DNA of 64,000 nt from Planctomycetota bacterium (lineage in GTDB: Bacteria > Planctomycetota > PUPC01 > DSUN01), in assembly GCA_035384565.1 (NCBI GenBank), contig DAOOIT010000014.1:1-64000 (forward strand), in the 5' to 3' direction. A program made the position numbers and the translations under genes. The notes under the pieces were generated by a model. The model was not told where the DNA came from, made no database searches, and saw only the letters and a program-made list of their open reading frames with translations. Position 1 is the first letter of the stretch. Each line of letters opens with the position of its first letter. Shown here piece by piece: positions 1 to 10,144 of the stretch.

Positions 1-261
1 TGCCCACGCCCTGCACCGGGCCAGTCACGCCAGGATCGCGAAACCCTGAAAACCCTCAATTCTCTCCCCCCCACAGTTGAGCAAGTATGGCGCTGGGGCG
101 CTCCGGGGCCTTCGGCAGCCGTTCCTGGCCATCTCCATCCCCTTCGCTCTCACCGGCGCGATGCCGGCCACGAACGGGCAGGGCCTGGAGGTCTCCGCGG
201 CGCGAACGGCCCTGACCGAGGGCGATGCCCGCTGGCAAGACCATTACGCCTGCTGCGCCGA

Positions 262-3200
262 CTATGGAGCTTTCGGCTGTTCGGCGGCCACCCGCCCCCC
301 CGCCGGCGCGCCGCGCGCCCGCTCGTCCAGCAGCTCGAAGTAGAAGCCCCATTCCCCCACGCCTTGCGTCACCTTCACGAGCAGTTCATTCCAGCCCCGA
401 GCAAGAGCCACCGGCGCGATGAACTCGCCCGGCAAGGCATAGGTCGCATTCCTGCCCGTAAGCGCCAGCCGACCGTTCACCCACAGCTTGCAGCGGTCGT
501 CGCTCCCCACCGCCACCACCGCCGTGCGTTCCCTGTCGCTGTACGCCCAGGCGGTCGCGTAGGCCACCGCGTGCTCGGCCGGGCCGAGGAGCGCCTTGAG
601 ATTGACGTAGCTTCCCTCAGCCGCCACCCGGCGCCAATGCAGCTCGCCTGCCAGTCCCGTATACGCCCGGTCCAGCCGCACGCCATCAACCTCGGGCGGG
701 AGAGGAACGTCCAGCCCCCACTCCTCGCCCTCCCCACGAAAGGGTCCGAGAATCTGCCAGTTCCTCACGAATTCGCGCGGGGTTCGCACGTGGACCCGGT
801 GGAACTGGTAGAGCGTCGCCACGGGCAGATCGAAGCCCTGAGTCAGCTCCAGCACCCGGGCTGGCGGGTCCGGCTCGCCCGCTTCTGTGCAGGCCTCCAG
901 AAGGCCCCCCAGGAGGTCAATCGTCCGCGGGTGCGCCGGGAACGTCTGGAGACACCAGAGGATTCGCTCAACGCATCGGCGCGGGTTCGCCTGCTCCAAC
1001 TCGAGGAGGTCGCGGAACAGCCGCCATCCTTCATCGCCTGGCCCCAGCGCCGGCAGCCTGGCCACGAGGGTCTTCACGGCCGCCTCCCTGTCGAACGGCA
1101 GATGGGCGACGATCGGCTGGCCGGCCAGATGCGCCTCGTGCCCGGCCGGCATGGGCTTGCCCACGGCCCCTTGGCTCTGGACAGCGAACGGTGCCGTCGT
1201 GTGAGCCAGCCGCCCGCTCTTCACTGGCGCGCTCACCCACTGCCATTGGGTCGCCGCGTCCTCCGGGGCGGCTTCGCCATCGAAGCCCCAGTAGCCTCCC
1301 ACCGCTGCGGCCAACTGCGGAGCCAACGTGCCGGGCTCCCGGAAGCGGGCTCGAATCTCTTCCTCAGACAGGGCGCGGCTGAACACCCGCACTTCGTCCA
1401 TCGTGCCCGCGAAGTAGTGCGGGCCGTTGGCCCATCGGCCCAGGTAGAGCGCCCCTCGGCCCGGCTGACGCGGCTTGTTGACTTCCGCCTGCGCCACCGG
1501 CTGCGCGTCGCGGTAGAGCCTCAGCCTGGCGCCGTCGTAGGTCATCGCCAGGTGGTGCCATTGCCGCAGCTTGAGGGCGCCCTCCTCGCTCCAGGCCTCG
1601 AACCGGTTCTCCTTCTCGCCCCCGATATTCAGGTCGGCCACCACCTTGTCTCGATAGATCACAAGCCCGTAATACCCGTCGAGCCATGCGTGGCCGTTCT
1701 TGTTCACGACCCACTGCTTCGTGTCAGCCCCAGGGGCGAAGGTGTCGAGGCACACCCATGCCTCCACGGTGAACTCCGGGGGGTCCAGCTCCGGCGCGTG
1801 CGGCACCACAACGCAACCGCTCCGGCCGTCGCAGCGCATGCCCAGGCCCACCCGCCCCGCGGCGGGGGCCGTGCCTTCCTGGTGGCCCTCCACCCAGCAC
1901 TGCCAGCCGCGGCGGCTCTGCTCGCGGCGACCGGCGGCGAGTTCGTCTTCGATCACCACCGTCTCCCGGCCCTTCGCCACGATCGCGGTGCGGTCCCACA
2001 CCGCCCGCCCGCCCACGGTCATGAAGGCCACGCCTGCGATCGGGCGCGTGAGCAGTTGGGTCCACGCCAAGGGCAGGCGCAACTCGTGCCATTGGCCTGG
2101 CGGGGGCAGCGGCCCCATCGCCCGGCCGCGAAGCGCGGGGCGCCCCCACACCCCACGGAAGGCCCACCCCCGCCCGTCGTGCAGCCCCAGAGCCACCGCC
2201 GCAGGCGGGTCCTGCGGGTCCACCCACACCCATTGCGACAACGTGGGCCTGTCCAGCGGCGGCGAGAGGTGAGAGACGACGGGCTCGTCGAACTCCAGGA
2301 TGGCGTGCGACTTCACCTCGTAGTGGTTTGCAGGCGGCGGCTGCGAGTGGGCCCGCGCCCCGGAGCGGCGCGGCTCGGCCACCCATTCCCAGTCGCCGCG
2401 GGCGAGCCCTCGCGGCGCCTCGTCGTCCATCAGCATGGTCTCGCGGCCCCCTGCGACGATCGCCGTGCGGTCCCATACGATGCGAGGGGGGCCCTGCTGG
2501 CAGAAGTTGATCCCGCAGATGGGCTTGTCGTGCAGGTCTACGCCCAGGAGCGGCACCCGCAACTCGTGCCAGGCGTTCTCCGGTATCGAGTCCAGGGAGC
2601 CCATCTCGCAGGGCGGGACGATCCAGTTCGCGATCGGCTTGCCCCAGTAGGCGCGATGGCCCCACGGGTCCATCCCCAGGCCGCTGTTGAACTCGAGCAG
2701 CGCGGAGCGAAGGTTTCGGCCGCCGCCTATGTGCACCCACTGCGAGAGGCAGGCGTCGGCCTGCCAGGCCAGGCGTTCGCGCACCGCGGCCGGCACGCCC
2801 AGGCGCGCCGCGCGGTCGAACAGGGCCGCGCGCGGCGTCAGGTCCCGCCGGAGCAGCTCCAGCAGCAGCGCCTCGGCCGCGTCGCTCTCGGGGTGCTGGC
2901 GGATGAACGCCCAGTAACGCTCCGCCAGGTCCGCGCTCGAGGCGGCGCGGGTGGCGGCGTGTTTCCTGAAGAGGTCGCGAGCCATCGGCAGGTCCGGAAG
3001 CTCGGCGACGATGGCCGATACGGCTTCGCCCTGCTCCGTGGTGTACGCGTCGAGATACACGCGGGCTGGGTTGGCATCGCCTGAGGCATCGCCCGCGCCC
3101 CACGCGAAAGCTACGGCGGGGCCGCCCGAGGCGGGCCGGTCATCCCAGGCCGTCGCCTGGAGTGCGATCTGCCGCCAGTCTTCGGCGGGCCGGAACACGC

Positions 3201-6200
3201 CCTTCCACGGCAGCAGGAGCTCACAGGAGTAATGCCCTGTGGCCGGTTCGTGCGCGACCAGCGCCCGCGTGCCCGCTGGCGTCGGAGCGTCGCCGAGGCC
3301 CAGCAGACGCGTTCTCCCTGCGGCGTCGAGCCCGATGGACCAACGGTACACGCCCTGATTAGTCCGCAGGGCCAGCTCGATCCAATCGCCCGACGATGCC
3401 TCCGGCGGCCCGCTCCAGGGGGCGGCCTGAGCGTCCCGATAACGGGCGACGATGTAGAGGAACCTCTCGTCGTGGGCCACGTGCATCGAGCCGCGTCGGT
3501 CGTGGGGATCGGTCAAGGCCACCAGGTCCCGCGCATCCGGAGGCAGGCTCGCGCGGCCCGCAAGCGCCCCCGGTGGCAGCCGGTAAGCAACGCGCACCGG
3601 CGCTGGCTCCGGCTCAGGCCCGGCCCTCGCGGTGAAACAATGCACCGCATCGGCATCGCAGATCAGCAGCGCGCCCTGCCCCCAAGCCGCCTGGGCAGCC
3701 TTGCCCTCCACGCCCGGCAACAGTTGGGTCGCCCGATGAGCGCCGGTCGCACGGTCGAACGCATCCACACGCGTCGCCGCGCCACGCGGAGAACGCGGCG
3801 CCGGCGACAGAACGAACACCCTGTCGGCCGCAGCGTGGTAGCCCACGATCTCGCCGGCCGTGCCCTCTGCCAGCTTGGGCAACCGATAGGTCACCGTCTG
3901 GCCGTCGGGCAGGCGCACGGCATCCACCACCCCCGCGTCGGGGATCTCGAAGAGCGTATCCCCCGCCAGCTCGCCCCAGACCTTCCTGCGGACCACGCCC
4001 CCGGCCTCCCCGCGGCTGACGAGCCAGTGCTTGTGCGGCTCGGCATCGTAGGACCTGTCCCAGTAGAGGTGGACCCAGGAGCGACCCACTTCGAAGCGCT
4101 GAATCCGACGCGGGTCGAGCGAACCCAGATTGACCGGCATGCGACGCGCCGAGCCCTCGGCCAGCAACACCTCCGACAGGCACTTGTCTTGCCCAACCAG
4201 GTACGCCCGCCCATCTCCACAGGCAAGCACGACGGGCCACGGCCCGCCGTCGGGGGGAAACGGCTTGACATCGGCAACCCAGCCGTCGGCGACGCGGAGG
4301 AGCAGGTCCGACGGCCCCTCTCGCCTGCCCGTGAACCGGCTCGTGAGCAGATGCAGCCACTGGCCATCCCACGCCACCGCGTCCGTGGCGAAGCTGGGCC
4401 GGCCAAACAGATCATTGAAGCTGCGCTGCCAGGCGATCTGCCCGGAATCGAGGCGCAGCATGGCCGCCTCGCGCCCCTGCTTCGGACGCGCCACAAGCAG
4501 GAAGCCCCCGCAGACGAGCCGCTCGCGAATGTCGAAGTCCGTCTCCGCCGTCCAGCGGCACTCGCCGCTCAGAGCATCCAGGGCCATCACCGAGCGGGGA
4601 TAGAACAGCAGCATTGCCTTCGTTGGCGTCGTCCCGGGCGGAGCGGGCAGGGTCACCCAGGCGACGTCCCGCACTCCGTCGTCCACCCTTCGCCGCCAAA
4701 GGATGGTGGGGGCGGCGCTCAGCGCCAGGCACTCCAGCACGCCGCGCGAGAGGATGCAGGCCCTGTCCCCCAGCCCCGCCTCGCCCGGCGCCCGCCACAC
4801 CGCCGCCGCAGGGCGCAGCAGCGACCAGGCGCGCTCGAGCGGGAGATCGAGCTTCCGAGGGGCCGCCCGTGAGGACCCGGGGGGCGGCGGCGTCAGGCGG
4901 TCGGTCAGCGCGAGCAGTTGCCTGCCGCGCACCGCGAAATCGCGCACGGGCTCCGCACAGGGCCACTCGGCGCGTTCGAGCGTCTGCCCTGTCTCCGCGG
5001 CCACACGCCACAGGCGGTTGGCCGAGCGCAGCACCACATCGGCGCCGAAGAGCTTGGGGCTGCCCTCGATGCCCTCGGGGAAGTGCCGCTCCCAGAGCAC
5101 CTCGCCGCTTGCCACGGCCAACCCCGTGAGCCAGCCGCCATCGCGGGCCACCACGGCGGCGCCCGAGGCGCCGAGCAACTCGCCAGAGGGGGCGAAGGGC
5201 GCTTCCCAGAGCCGCCGGCCCGTCGCCGAATCCAGCGCAAACAGCCCCGAACAGTCGCGCGGAGCGAAGACCACGGCGCCGCCCGCCCATGCAAGGCCGC
5301 CCCGCCGGCGGAGAACTCCCGGCAGGTTCCTCCCCAGCCGTGCCCGCGGGTATGTGCGAACCCACTCCAGCATGCCGTCGCGCGCGTCGCACCGCGCCAC
5401 GAAGCCGAGGTTGGTGAGGCAGTAGACCGCGCCCAGGTGCACCAACGGTGCGTTGCCGTAGCGGGCCAGGTCCACCTGCTCGGCGGCCAGATCGGGTGCG
5501 CCCGGCGCTCGCGGGAGGCCCAGCGGGCACGAGGTCAGAAAGCGCTGCCACAGGAGCGCACCGTCCCGAGCGTCCAGGCAGACCAGCCAGACGGGAACCA
5601 CGGGGGCCCCCGCGCCGCGGACGGCGAGCACGTAGAGACGCCCGTCGGCCAGGGCGGGGTCGGTCACCGGCACCAGCCCGTCGGACCACGGCGCGCCCTC
5701 CGTGCGCCAGAGGACCTCCCCCGTCGCCAGGTCAAGGGCAGCCACGCCGGTCATGAACTGCCCCGAGGCATCGAGACCCCATCGGGTGAACACGGAGCGC
5801 TCATCGGTCGCCGGCTCGAATGGCCCGGGCACCACGAGGGCGTCGTGGGCGGGACGCTCCCTGCCGGCCGCACTCGGAGGCCCCGCGGGTGTACGCCACC
5901 AGAGCGGGGCGGACGTGTCGCGCCCATAGGCAACCAGCCCCTTGGGGCCGCCCGCGAGCAGCATGTCCCCGCGCACCACCAGGCGAGGCTGCGCCTCGAG
6001 CGCGGCTGCCTGGGGCGTGCGCCGGCTTGGCCCGGCCGTCTCGACGGCCCACGGCGCCACGGGAGGGGCGACGATGCCTCGCTCCTGGAGGTCGGCGAGC
6101 CGCAGCTCTGGCCGGGCCGCGGCGCGGTCTGCTTCCTGCCGCTGGGCCAGGGCTTCGCCGGCCTGCGCGCGGGTGCGAAGCGGCAGAGCTTCCGCGTGGG

Positions 6201-7455
6201 CACGCACGTCGCTGAAACAGCGGAAGGCCAGGCCCGCGTGCCCGCGGCGCAGGGCACGCTCTGCGAACGCCATCATCGCCTCCTGAGTCCCCGAAGCCCA
6301 GGGGTACGCGCGCCACAGAGCGAAGGCCGCTTGAGCAGCCTGTGCCTCACTCGTTCCGCCCCAGGCGCGGCGCCCCGTATCCTCGAGGGCCGCCGTGGGC
6401 CTTCGGCCGGCCTCCTCCTGGTGCTGGCGCACAGCGGCCAGAGCCGGGGGCGCGAGCGCCAGAAGCCAGCGGTCCAGCGCCGTCCACAGGGCGGCTTGCC
6501 CGCCCGCCGTCTGGGCCACGGTGGTATCGCTCCTGGCCGCTTCACCGATGAGCGCGTGCAGAGCATCGGGGCGAAGGTCCGCGCCTGCGGCCCGCAGCGC
6601 CTCCCAACGTGCCTCGAGCGCCCACCGGCGGGGAAACTCCAGCGGCGGGGCGACCCGCTCGCGCGCAAGCTCCCGAAGCAGCCCGTCGGCTCGCCCGCTG
6701 GGCCCGTCGGACGCCATTTCCTCGAGAACGGCGACCGCCTCATCTCGGCGCCCAGCGGCCAGGAGAAGCTCGACCCTCTGGTCGCGGCTCCAGGCGGTCG
6801 GGCCCGCGATCTTCTCGATGCGGCCGAGCGCGCGTGCCGCGTCCCAGAGGCGCCCGGCGTCCCTGGCCAACTCCAGCTCGGCCCGCCAGGCGAGTTCCAC
6901 GGCGGGATGCTGGTCGAGGAGCCGCCCGGCGCGCTGGAGGGCGAGCAACCGACGGATGGCGTACTGCGCCCAGTCCTCGCCGTCCTCGAGCTCGCGTCGC
7001 TGGGAGAGGGTTGCCTGGAGAATCTTCTGGAGCGCAGCGACGGCGACATCCGGGGCGCCGGGACAGGAGTCGATCAGGCTCTTCAACGCGGCATTCGCGC
7101 GGCTGCGGCAGCCGGCGTCGGCCAGGCGGTCCGCAATCTCGCCCCAGGCGACGAGCCGGTGCTCGGCATCCGCGGGGAACCGCCGGAGGAGGGCCTCGAG
7201 CAGTTCAATCAGGCGCAGCGAGAGGGTTTGGTCCCGGAGCCTCTTGTCCTTGACCGCCTGATGGAGTTCCTCCGTCCATCGCTTCTTGTTGGCGTCATAG
7301 GTGTCTTGCCAGGTGGCCCGCCACTCGATCGGCGTGTCGCCGGCCTGAACGCCCACGCGGTCAATTGGCCGCGGCGGCATGGCCTCATCGGCGGCGCGGG
7401 CCGAGGCGGCGGCCCACAACGCCAGAGCCATTGCGGTACGGCACTTCGACATCAT
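262..7455 (-). CDS. Giant secreted multidomain protein (PQQ-like propeller, CBM9-like, LamG)
   Basis: 2397-residue exported protein. A signal peptide (MMSKCRTAMALALWAAASARA) opens it, followed by a helical, TPR-like region to about residue 490. Residues about 495-1270 carry repeated blade-like segments (VLWRT, GLFALDS, LVAYGRD) typical of PQQ/WD-type beta-propellers. A CBM9/DOMON-like domain lies near 1290-1455, two related beta-sandwich-like segments near 1570-1830 (each with a WDRTAIVA repeat), a LamG/concanavalin-like domain near 1868-2040 (FTVEAWV, WHHLAMTYDG, MDEVRVFSRALS), and a C-terminal sandwich with an LWVNG motif near 2228-2385. The open frame extends far upstream, but that part is a shadow of the next gene; the chosen ATG overlaps the upstream stop codon as ATGA, so the two are probably translationally coupled. 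Probably binds or organises polysaccharide outside the cytoplasm; no catalytic motif recognised. Confidence 0.8.
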   Translation of the reverse strand: MMSKCRTAMALALWAAASARAADEAMPPRPIDRVGVQAGDTPIEWRATWQDTYDANKKRWTEELHQAVKDKRLRDQTLSLRLIELLEALLRRFPADAEHRLVAWGEIADRLADAGCRSRANAALKSLIDSCPGAPDVAVAALQKILQATLSQRRELEDGEDWAQYAIRRLLALQRAGRLLDQHPAVELAWRAELELARDAGRLWDAARALGRIEKIAGPTAWSRDQRVELLLAAGRRDEAVAVLEEMASDGPSGRADGLLRELARERVAPPLEFPRRWALEARWEALRAAGADLRPDALHALIGEAARSDTTVAQTAGGQAALWTALDRWLLALAPPALAAVRQHQEEAGRRPTAALEDTGRRAWGGTSEAQAAQAAFALWRAYPWASGTQEAMMAFAERALRRGHAGLAFRCFSDVRAHAEALPLRTRAQAGEALAQRQEADRAAARPELRLADLQERGIVAPPVAPWAVETAGPSRRTPQAAALEAQPRLVVRGDMLLAGGPKGLVAYGRDTSAPLWWRTPAGPPSAAGRERPAHDALVVPGPFEPATDERSVFTRWGLDASGQFMTGVAALDLATGEVLWRTEGAPWSDGLVPVTDPALADGRLYVLAVRGAGAPVVPVWLVCLDARDGALLWQRFLTSCPLGLPRAPGAPDLAAEQVDLARYGNAPLVHLGAVYCLTNLGFVARCDARDGMLEWVRTYPRARLGRNLPGVLRRRGGLAWAGGAVVFAPRDCSGLFALDSATGRRLWEAPFAPSGELLGASGAAVVARDGGWLTGLAVASGEVLWERHFPEGIEGSPKLFGADVVLRSANRLWRVAAETGQTLERAEWPCAEPVRDFAVRGRQLLALTDRLTPPPPGSSRAAPRKLDLPLERAWSLLRPAAAVWRAPGEAGLGDRACILSRGVLECLALSAAPTILWRRRVDDGVRDVAWVTLPAPPGTTPTKAMLLFYPRSVMALDALSGECRWTAETDFDIRERLVCGGFLLVARPKQGREAAMLRLDSGQIAWQRSFNDLFGRPSFATDAVAWDGQWLHLLTSRFTGRREGPSDLLLRVADGWVADVKPFPPDGGPWPVVLACGDGRAYLVGQDKCLSEVLLAEGSARRMPVNLGSLDPRRIQRFEVGRSWVHLYWDRSYDAEPHKHWLVSRGEAGGVVRRKVWGELAGDTLFEIPDAGVVDAVRLPDGQTVTYRLPKLAEGTAGEIVGYHAAADRVFVLSPAPRSPRGAATRVDAFDRATGAHRATQLLPGVEGKAAQAAWGQGALLICDADAVHCFTARAGPEPEPAPVRVAYRLPPGALAGRASLPPDARDLVALTDPHDRRGSMHVAHDERFLYIVARYRDAQAAPWSGPPEASSGDWIELALRTNQGVYRWSIGLDAAGRTRLLGLGDAPTPAGTRALVAHEPATGHYSCELLLPWKGVFRPAEDWRQIALQATAWDDRPASGGPAVAFAWGAGDASGDANPARVYLDAYTTEQGEAVSAIVAELPDLPMARDLFRKHAATRAASSADLAERYWAFIRQHPESDAAEALLLELLRRDLTPRAALFDRAARLGVPAAVRERLAWQADACLSQWVHIGGGRNLRSALLEFNSGLGMDPWGHRAYWGKPIANWIVPPCEMGSLDSIPENAWHELRVPLLGVDLHDKPICGINFCQQGPPRIVWDRTAIVAGGRETMLMDDEAPRGLARGDWEWVAEPRRSGARAHSQPPPANHYEVKSHAILEFDEPVVSHLSPPLDRPTLSQWVWVDPQDPPAAVALGLHDGRGWAFRGVWGRPALRGRAMGPLPPPGQWHELRLPLAWTQLLTRPIAGVAFMTVGGRAVWDRTAIVAKGRETVVIEDELAAGRREQSRRGWQCWVEGHQEGTAPAAGRVGLGMRCDGRSGCVVVPHAPELDPPEFTVEAWVCLDTFAPGADTKQWVVNKNGHAWLDGYYGLVIYRDKVVADLNIGGEKENRFEAWSEEGALKLRQWHHLAMTYDGARLRLYRDAQPVAQAEVNKPRQPGRGALYLGRWANGPHYFAGTMDEVRVFSRALSEEEIRARFREPGTLAPQLAAAVGGYWGFDGEAAPEDAATQWQWVSAPVKSGRLAHTTAPFAVQSQGAVGKPMPAGHEAHLAGQPIVAHLPFDREAAVKTLVARLPALGPGDEGWRLFRDLLELEQANPRRCVERILWCLQTFPAHPRTIDLLGGLLEACTEAGEPDPPARVLELTQGFDLPVATLYQFHRVHVRTPREFVRNWQILGPFRGEGEEWGLDVPLPPEVDGVRLDRAYTGLAGELHWRRVAAEGSYVNLKALLGPAEHAVAYATAWAYSDRERTAVVAVGSDDRCKLWVNGRLALTGRNATYALPGEFIAPVALARGWNELLVKVTQGVGEWGFYFELLDERARGAPAGGRVAAEQPKAP

Positions 7456-9977
7456 CTCTCGCTCGCAATGGCCTCTTGCGGCACGAGCAACTCGCGGGGA
7501 TGGCGAGCGATCCACGGGGGCACGTTGTACAGCTCGACGACGCACCGCAAGCTCGCAAGGGACAGCGACAGCACGGCCCCCCGAGCCTCGGGCGGCACGG
7601 GCACCGAGACCTGGTCGCCCGACGCAATGGCCTTGCCCTCCCACACGATCCTGCCGTCGGACGTTCGCAGGACGACCGCTGTGGTGGCCTGACCCACGCT
7701 CGGGAAGCCGAGGACGAGTGCCTCGGTGCTCTTCGGGACGTAGAAGTAGAGCGGCTGGTCGGCCCGCGGGAGCCAGAGGCGGAACTCCTTGCCCTTGGGC
7801 TTGCCAGGCTCGTCCGCGCGTCCCGCCCACACGGAGAGGGGCCGGGGCTCGAAGCCCAGTTCGGCGGTCTTCCAGTAGCCGGTCCCAGGGTCGAGGGCGT
7901 AGACGCCGTCGGCGGGCAAGACGGCCTCCATCGTCGCGGGCTTGCCCTTCTCGGCCTTGATGTCGCCCTCGGCCACCACGGCGGCGGCATCGCCCAACCG
8001 ACGCAGCACCCAATGGCCGTCCACCGTGTGGCCCGCGTCGAAGGGCGTGAAGGTGAGCTTCAGCACTTCGCCTTTCCGGCCAGAAAAGCAGTGGATGCCG
8101 GATTCGACGCACAGGGGGGAGCGGGGGACCTCGCCCCACGCGCGCACGGCCTCGGGCATACGCTCGGCAAGGGGGACCAGCTTCTCGCTCCAGGCTTTGC
8201 GCTCGATCTCCGCAACGGCCAGGTCTTCGAAGCGCTTCAGGTCGTCGGCGAAGAGTCGGGCCGTTTCCTCCGCCGTCGGGATGTCGGTCCGCGCCGTCTT
8301 CCACGCCTCGGCCTGCTTGGGGTCGAAGTCCTTGAGCTTCAGGAGCGCGCCGAAGCGGTGCTTGAACCACTCGCTCTCGAGCAGCGGGTAGGCGTGGATC
8401 AGCCCCGTGTCCAGCAGTCGGCGGCTGAAGACGATCAGCGCTTCCGCCGCCTGCTGGATGGCCGGCGCGTCCTTGCCGCGGGTGGCCTGGTCGTAGTCGA
8501 GCGAGAGCCGCAGCCAGTGGAGATACATCGCCACGCGGTCGAGCCGCGCGCGAATGGCGGCCTCGCTTTCCAGGGCATAGGCGTTCCGAAGGTCGAGAAG
8601 CGCCAGCTTGAGTCCGCGCGCGGCGAAGCGCTCGCCATATGCCCACCGCTCGTACAGGCGCCGCATCGGCTCGGCCGCCCTGCCGAAGGCGCGCTCGCAG
8701 AAGTCACCGACCAGCGCCTTCGGGTCGAGCTCGGGTTCCCACATCAGCTTCGACGCGGCCCAATAGCCCAGGCCATTGGGGCCCCAATTGCACGACGACT
8801 CGGCATCGTAGGTCGAGAGACCCAGGTCGCGGTAATGGCGGATGCTCTCGGCCAGCTCGTACACGCGGCTTCCCTTGGCCTTGCCGGGCATATCCCAGTC
8901 CCAGGGGTAGACGCTGAAGTAGTCGTAGACGCCGAGCCTCGCGCCCAGCTTGCGGAAGGCCGTGACCTGTTCGTCGAAGGAGAGTTTCGTATAGCGGAAG
9001 CCGGTGGTGACCTGGACGTAGACGCCCGGGGCGAACGGCTGTTTCGGCGGCTCGCAGTGGAAGGCGTAGGCGTAGAGGCCCACCCACTTGTCGGGGAACT
9101 CCTTGCGCACGGCCGTGGCCACCTGGCTCGCCAGGAGGAAGGCCCGGTCGCTCACGGAGCCGAGGGCGGCGCAGCGCTCGCACTCGCAGTAGCCCCCGCC
9201 GTCGTTGGGGTCCACCGACACCATGTTCCGCCCGGGCTCCTTGCGCAAGGCGGCCAGCACGCCTTCGATGACCCGCTGCTGAACCTCGGGGTTGCTCGTG
9301 CACAGTTGCAGCGGCTTACGCTCGCCCTTGACGAGGCCGAACCACTCGGGGTGCTTCTCGAACTCGCGGGCAGGCACATAGCGCTCCCAGGCGTGACCGC
9401 AGTCGGTCTGAAAGGCGCCGAACTGCCGGTTGCGCTTCATCCACGCCGCGTAGTCATCGGCCAGCTTCTTCGTCCGATGCCCCCAGCCGTACCAGATGCG
9501 GCGATAGCCGAAGGCCGGCGTCGCCCGCAGGTTCACGGTCACTGCCAGGCTGGGGTGCTTCGGCACCACGGTCCACACGGGGTCGGGGAAGTACCACCGG
9601 CAGCCGATGTGTTCGAGGAAGGCATAGACCGCGTGCTGAAGGCCCAACTCCGTGTTGGCGCGGAGGGTCAGACGCTCGGGCTCGCTTTGGACGGTGAAGC
9701 CCTCCGGCCCCAGGGCGCCATCGCCCGAGGCGAGCACGATGGCCCCCCTCGGCTCAGGCGTGGCGCCGATGGGCAGGGCGGCTCCCGTGACCTCGCGGAG
9801 CCAATGCTGGAGTTCCTTGGCGCATGCCTCGCGCGCTGGGGTCTTCTCACCCTCGATGAGGATGTGACACCGCGGCTGGCCGTCCTCCGCTATGGCGAAG
9901 GGTTTCGGCTGTCGCGCGAGCGCGGCGCAGCCCAGAAAGGCTGGGGCTCCAAGCAGGAGTAGGGCCAACGGCTTCAT
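7452..9977 (-). CDS. DUF4838-type secreted glycoside hydrolase-like lipoprotein
   Basis: 841 residues. The start chosen gives MKPLALLLLGAPAFLGCAAL, a lipoprotein-type signal with a plausible lipobox (FLGC), and has GAGGAA seven bases upstream; earlier in-frame starts lie in non-coding-looking sequence. Residues about 25-160 resemble the N-terminal domain shared with alpha-glucuronidases (LIEGEKTPAREACAKELQHW). The DUF4838 core follows, with HPEWFGL, a YCECERC segment near residue 265 and conserved Trp/Tyr-rich stretches. Some members of this family sit in polysaccharide-use loci; the substrate cannot be read here. The C-terminal third is a beta-rich accessory region. It overlaps the downstream giant propeller gene by four bases. 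Glycoside hydrolase activity is inferred from the family, not shown. Confidence 0.8.
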   Translation of the reverse strand: MKPLALLLLGAPAFLGCAALARQPKPFAIAEDGQPRCHILIEGEKTPAREACAKELQHWLREVTGAALPIGATPEPRGAIVLASGDGALGPEGFTVQSEPERLTLRANTELGLQHAVYAFLEHIGCRWYFPDPVWTVVPKHPSLAVTVNLRATPAFGYRRIWYGWGHRTKKLADDYAAWMKRNRQFGAFQTDCGHAWERYVPAREFEKHPEWFGLVKGERKPLQLCTSNPEVQQRVIEGVLAALRKEPGRNMVSVDPNDGGGYCECERCAALGSVSDRAFLLASQVATAVRKEFPDKWVGLYAYAFHCEPPKQPFAPGVYVQVTTGFRYTKLSFDEQVTAFRKLGARLGVYDYFSVYPWDWDMPGKAKGSRVYELAESIRHYRDLGLSTYDAESSCNWGPNGLGYWAASKLMWEPELDPKALVGDFCERAFGRAAEPMRRLYERWAYGERFAARGLKLALLDLRNAYALESEAAIRARLDRVAMYLHWLRLSLDYDQATRGKDAPAIQQAAEALIVFSRRLLDTGLIHAYPLLESEWFKHRFGALLKLKDFDPKQAEAWKTARTDIPTAEETARLFADDLKRFEDLAVAEIERKAWSEKLVPLAERMPEAVRAWGEVPRSPLCVESGIHCFSGRKGEVLKLTFTPFDAGHTVDGHWVLRRLGDAAAVVAEGDIKAEKGKPATMEAVLPADGVYALDPGTGYWKTAELGFEPRPLSVWAGRADEPGKPKGKEFRLWLPRADQPLYFYVPKSTEALVLGFPSVGQATTAVVLRTSDGRIVWEGKAIASGDQVSVPVPPEARGAVLSLSLASLRCVVELYNVPPWIARHPRELLVPQEAIASER

Positions 9978-10105
9978 CGGCGTTTCCTCGACATACTGGC
10001 TGCGTTCCGGTCTTCGTAGCGATTCTGCCGCCGCCCAGGCAAGCTCCCACGATACCCTCCCAAAGATATTGAAACCTTCGGGAGGGAGAGTTCGCTGAGG
10101 CAGAG

Positions 10106-10134
10106 CCTCCCGCGGGTTGCAAACCCGCGGGAGG
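10106..10134. repeat. Palindrome family A, copy 1
   Basis: A perfect 13-bp stem (CCTCCCGCGGGTT) with a three-base loop, in the short gap between two leftward genes. The same sequence occurs at 25000, 25262 and 26661. No T-tract follows on either strand, so it is not a standard intrinsic terminator. Confidence 0.9.
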
Positions 10135-10144
10135 TTGGTTCCTT

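Noticed and set aside
1..261. Small frames on both strands before the first gene
   Set aside because: Overlapping Arg/Ala-rich frames with no start signals or conserved motifs; nothing supportable is seen here.
364..7692. Long plus-strand open frames (up to 924 residues) opposite the propeller gene
   Set aside because: Arg/Pro/His-rich composition, no domains or ribosome sites; they are antisense shadows produced by high GC at third positions.
7456..8646. 397-residue N-terminal extension of the giant propeller protein
   Set aside because: Low-complexity Arg/Ala/Gly sequence lying wholly inside the DUF4838 gene; the signal peptide at 7455 marks the real start.
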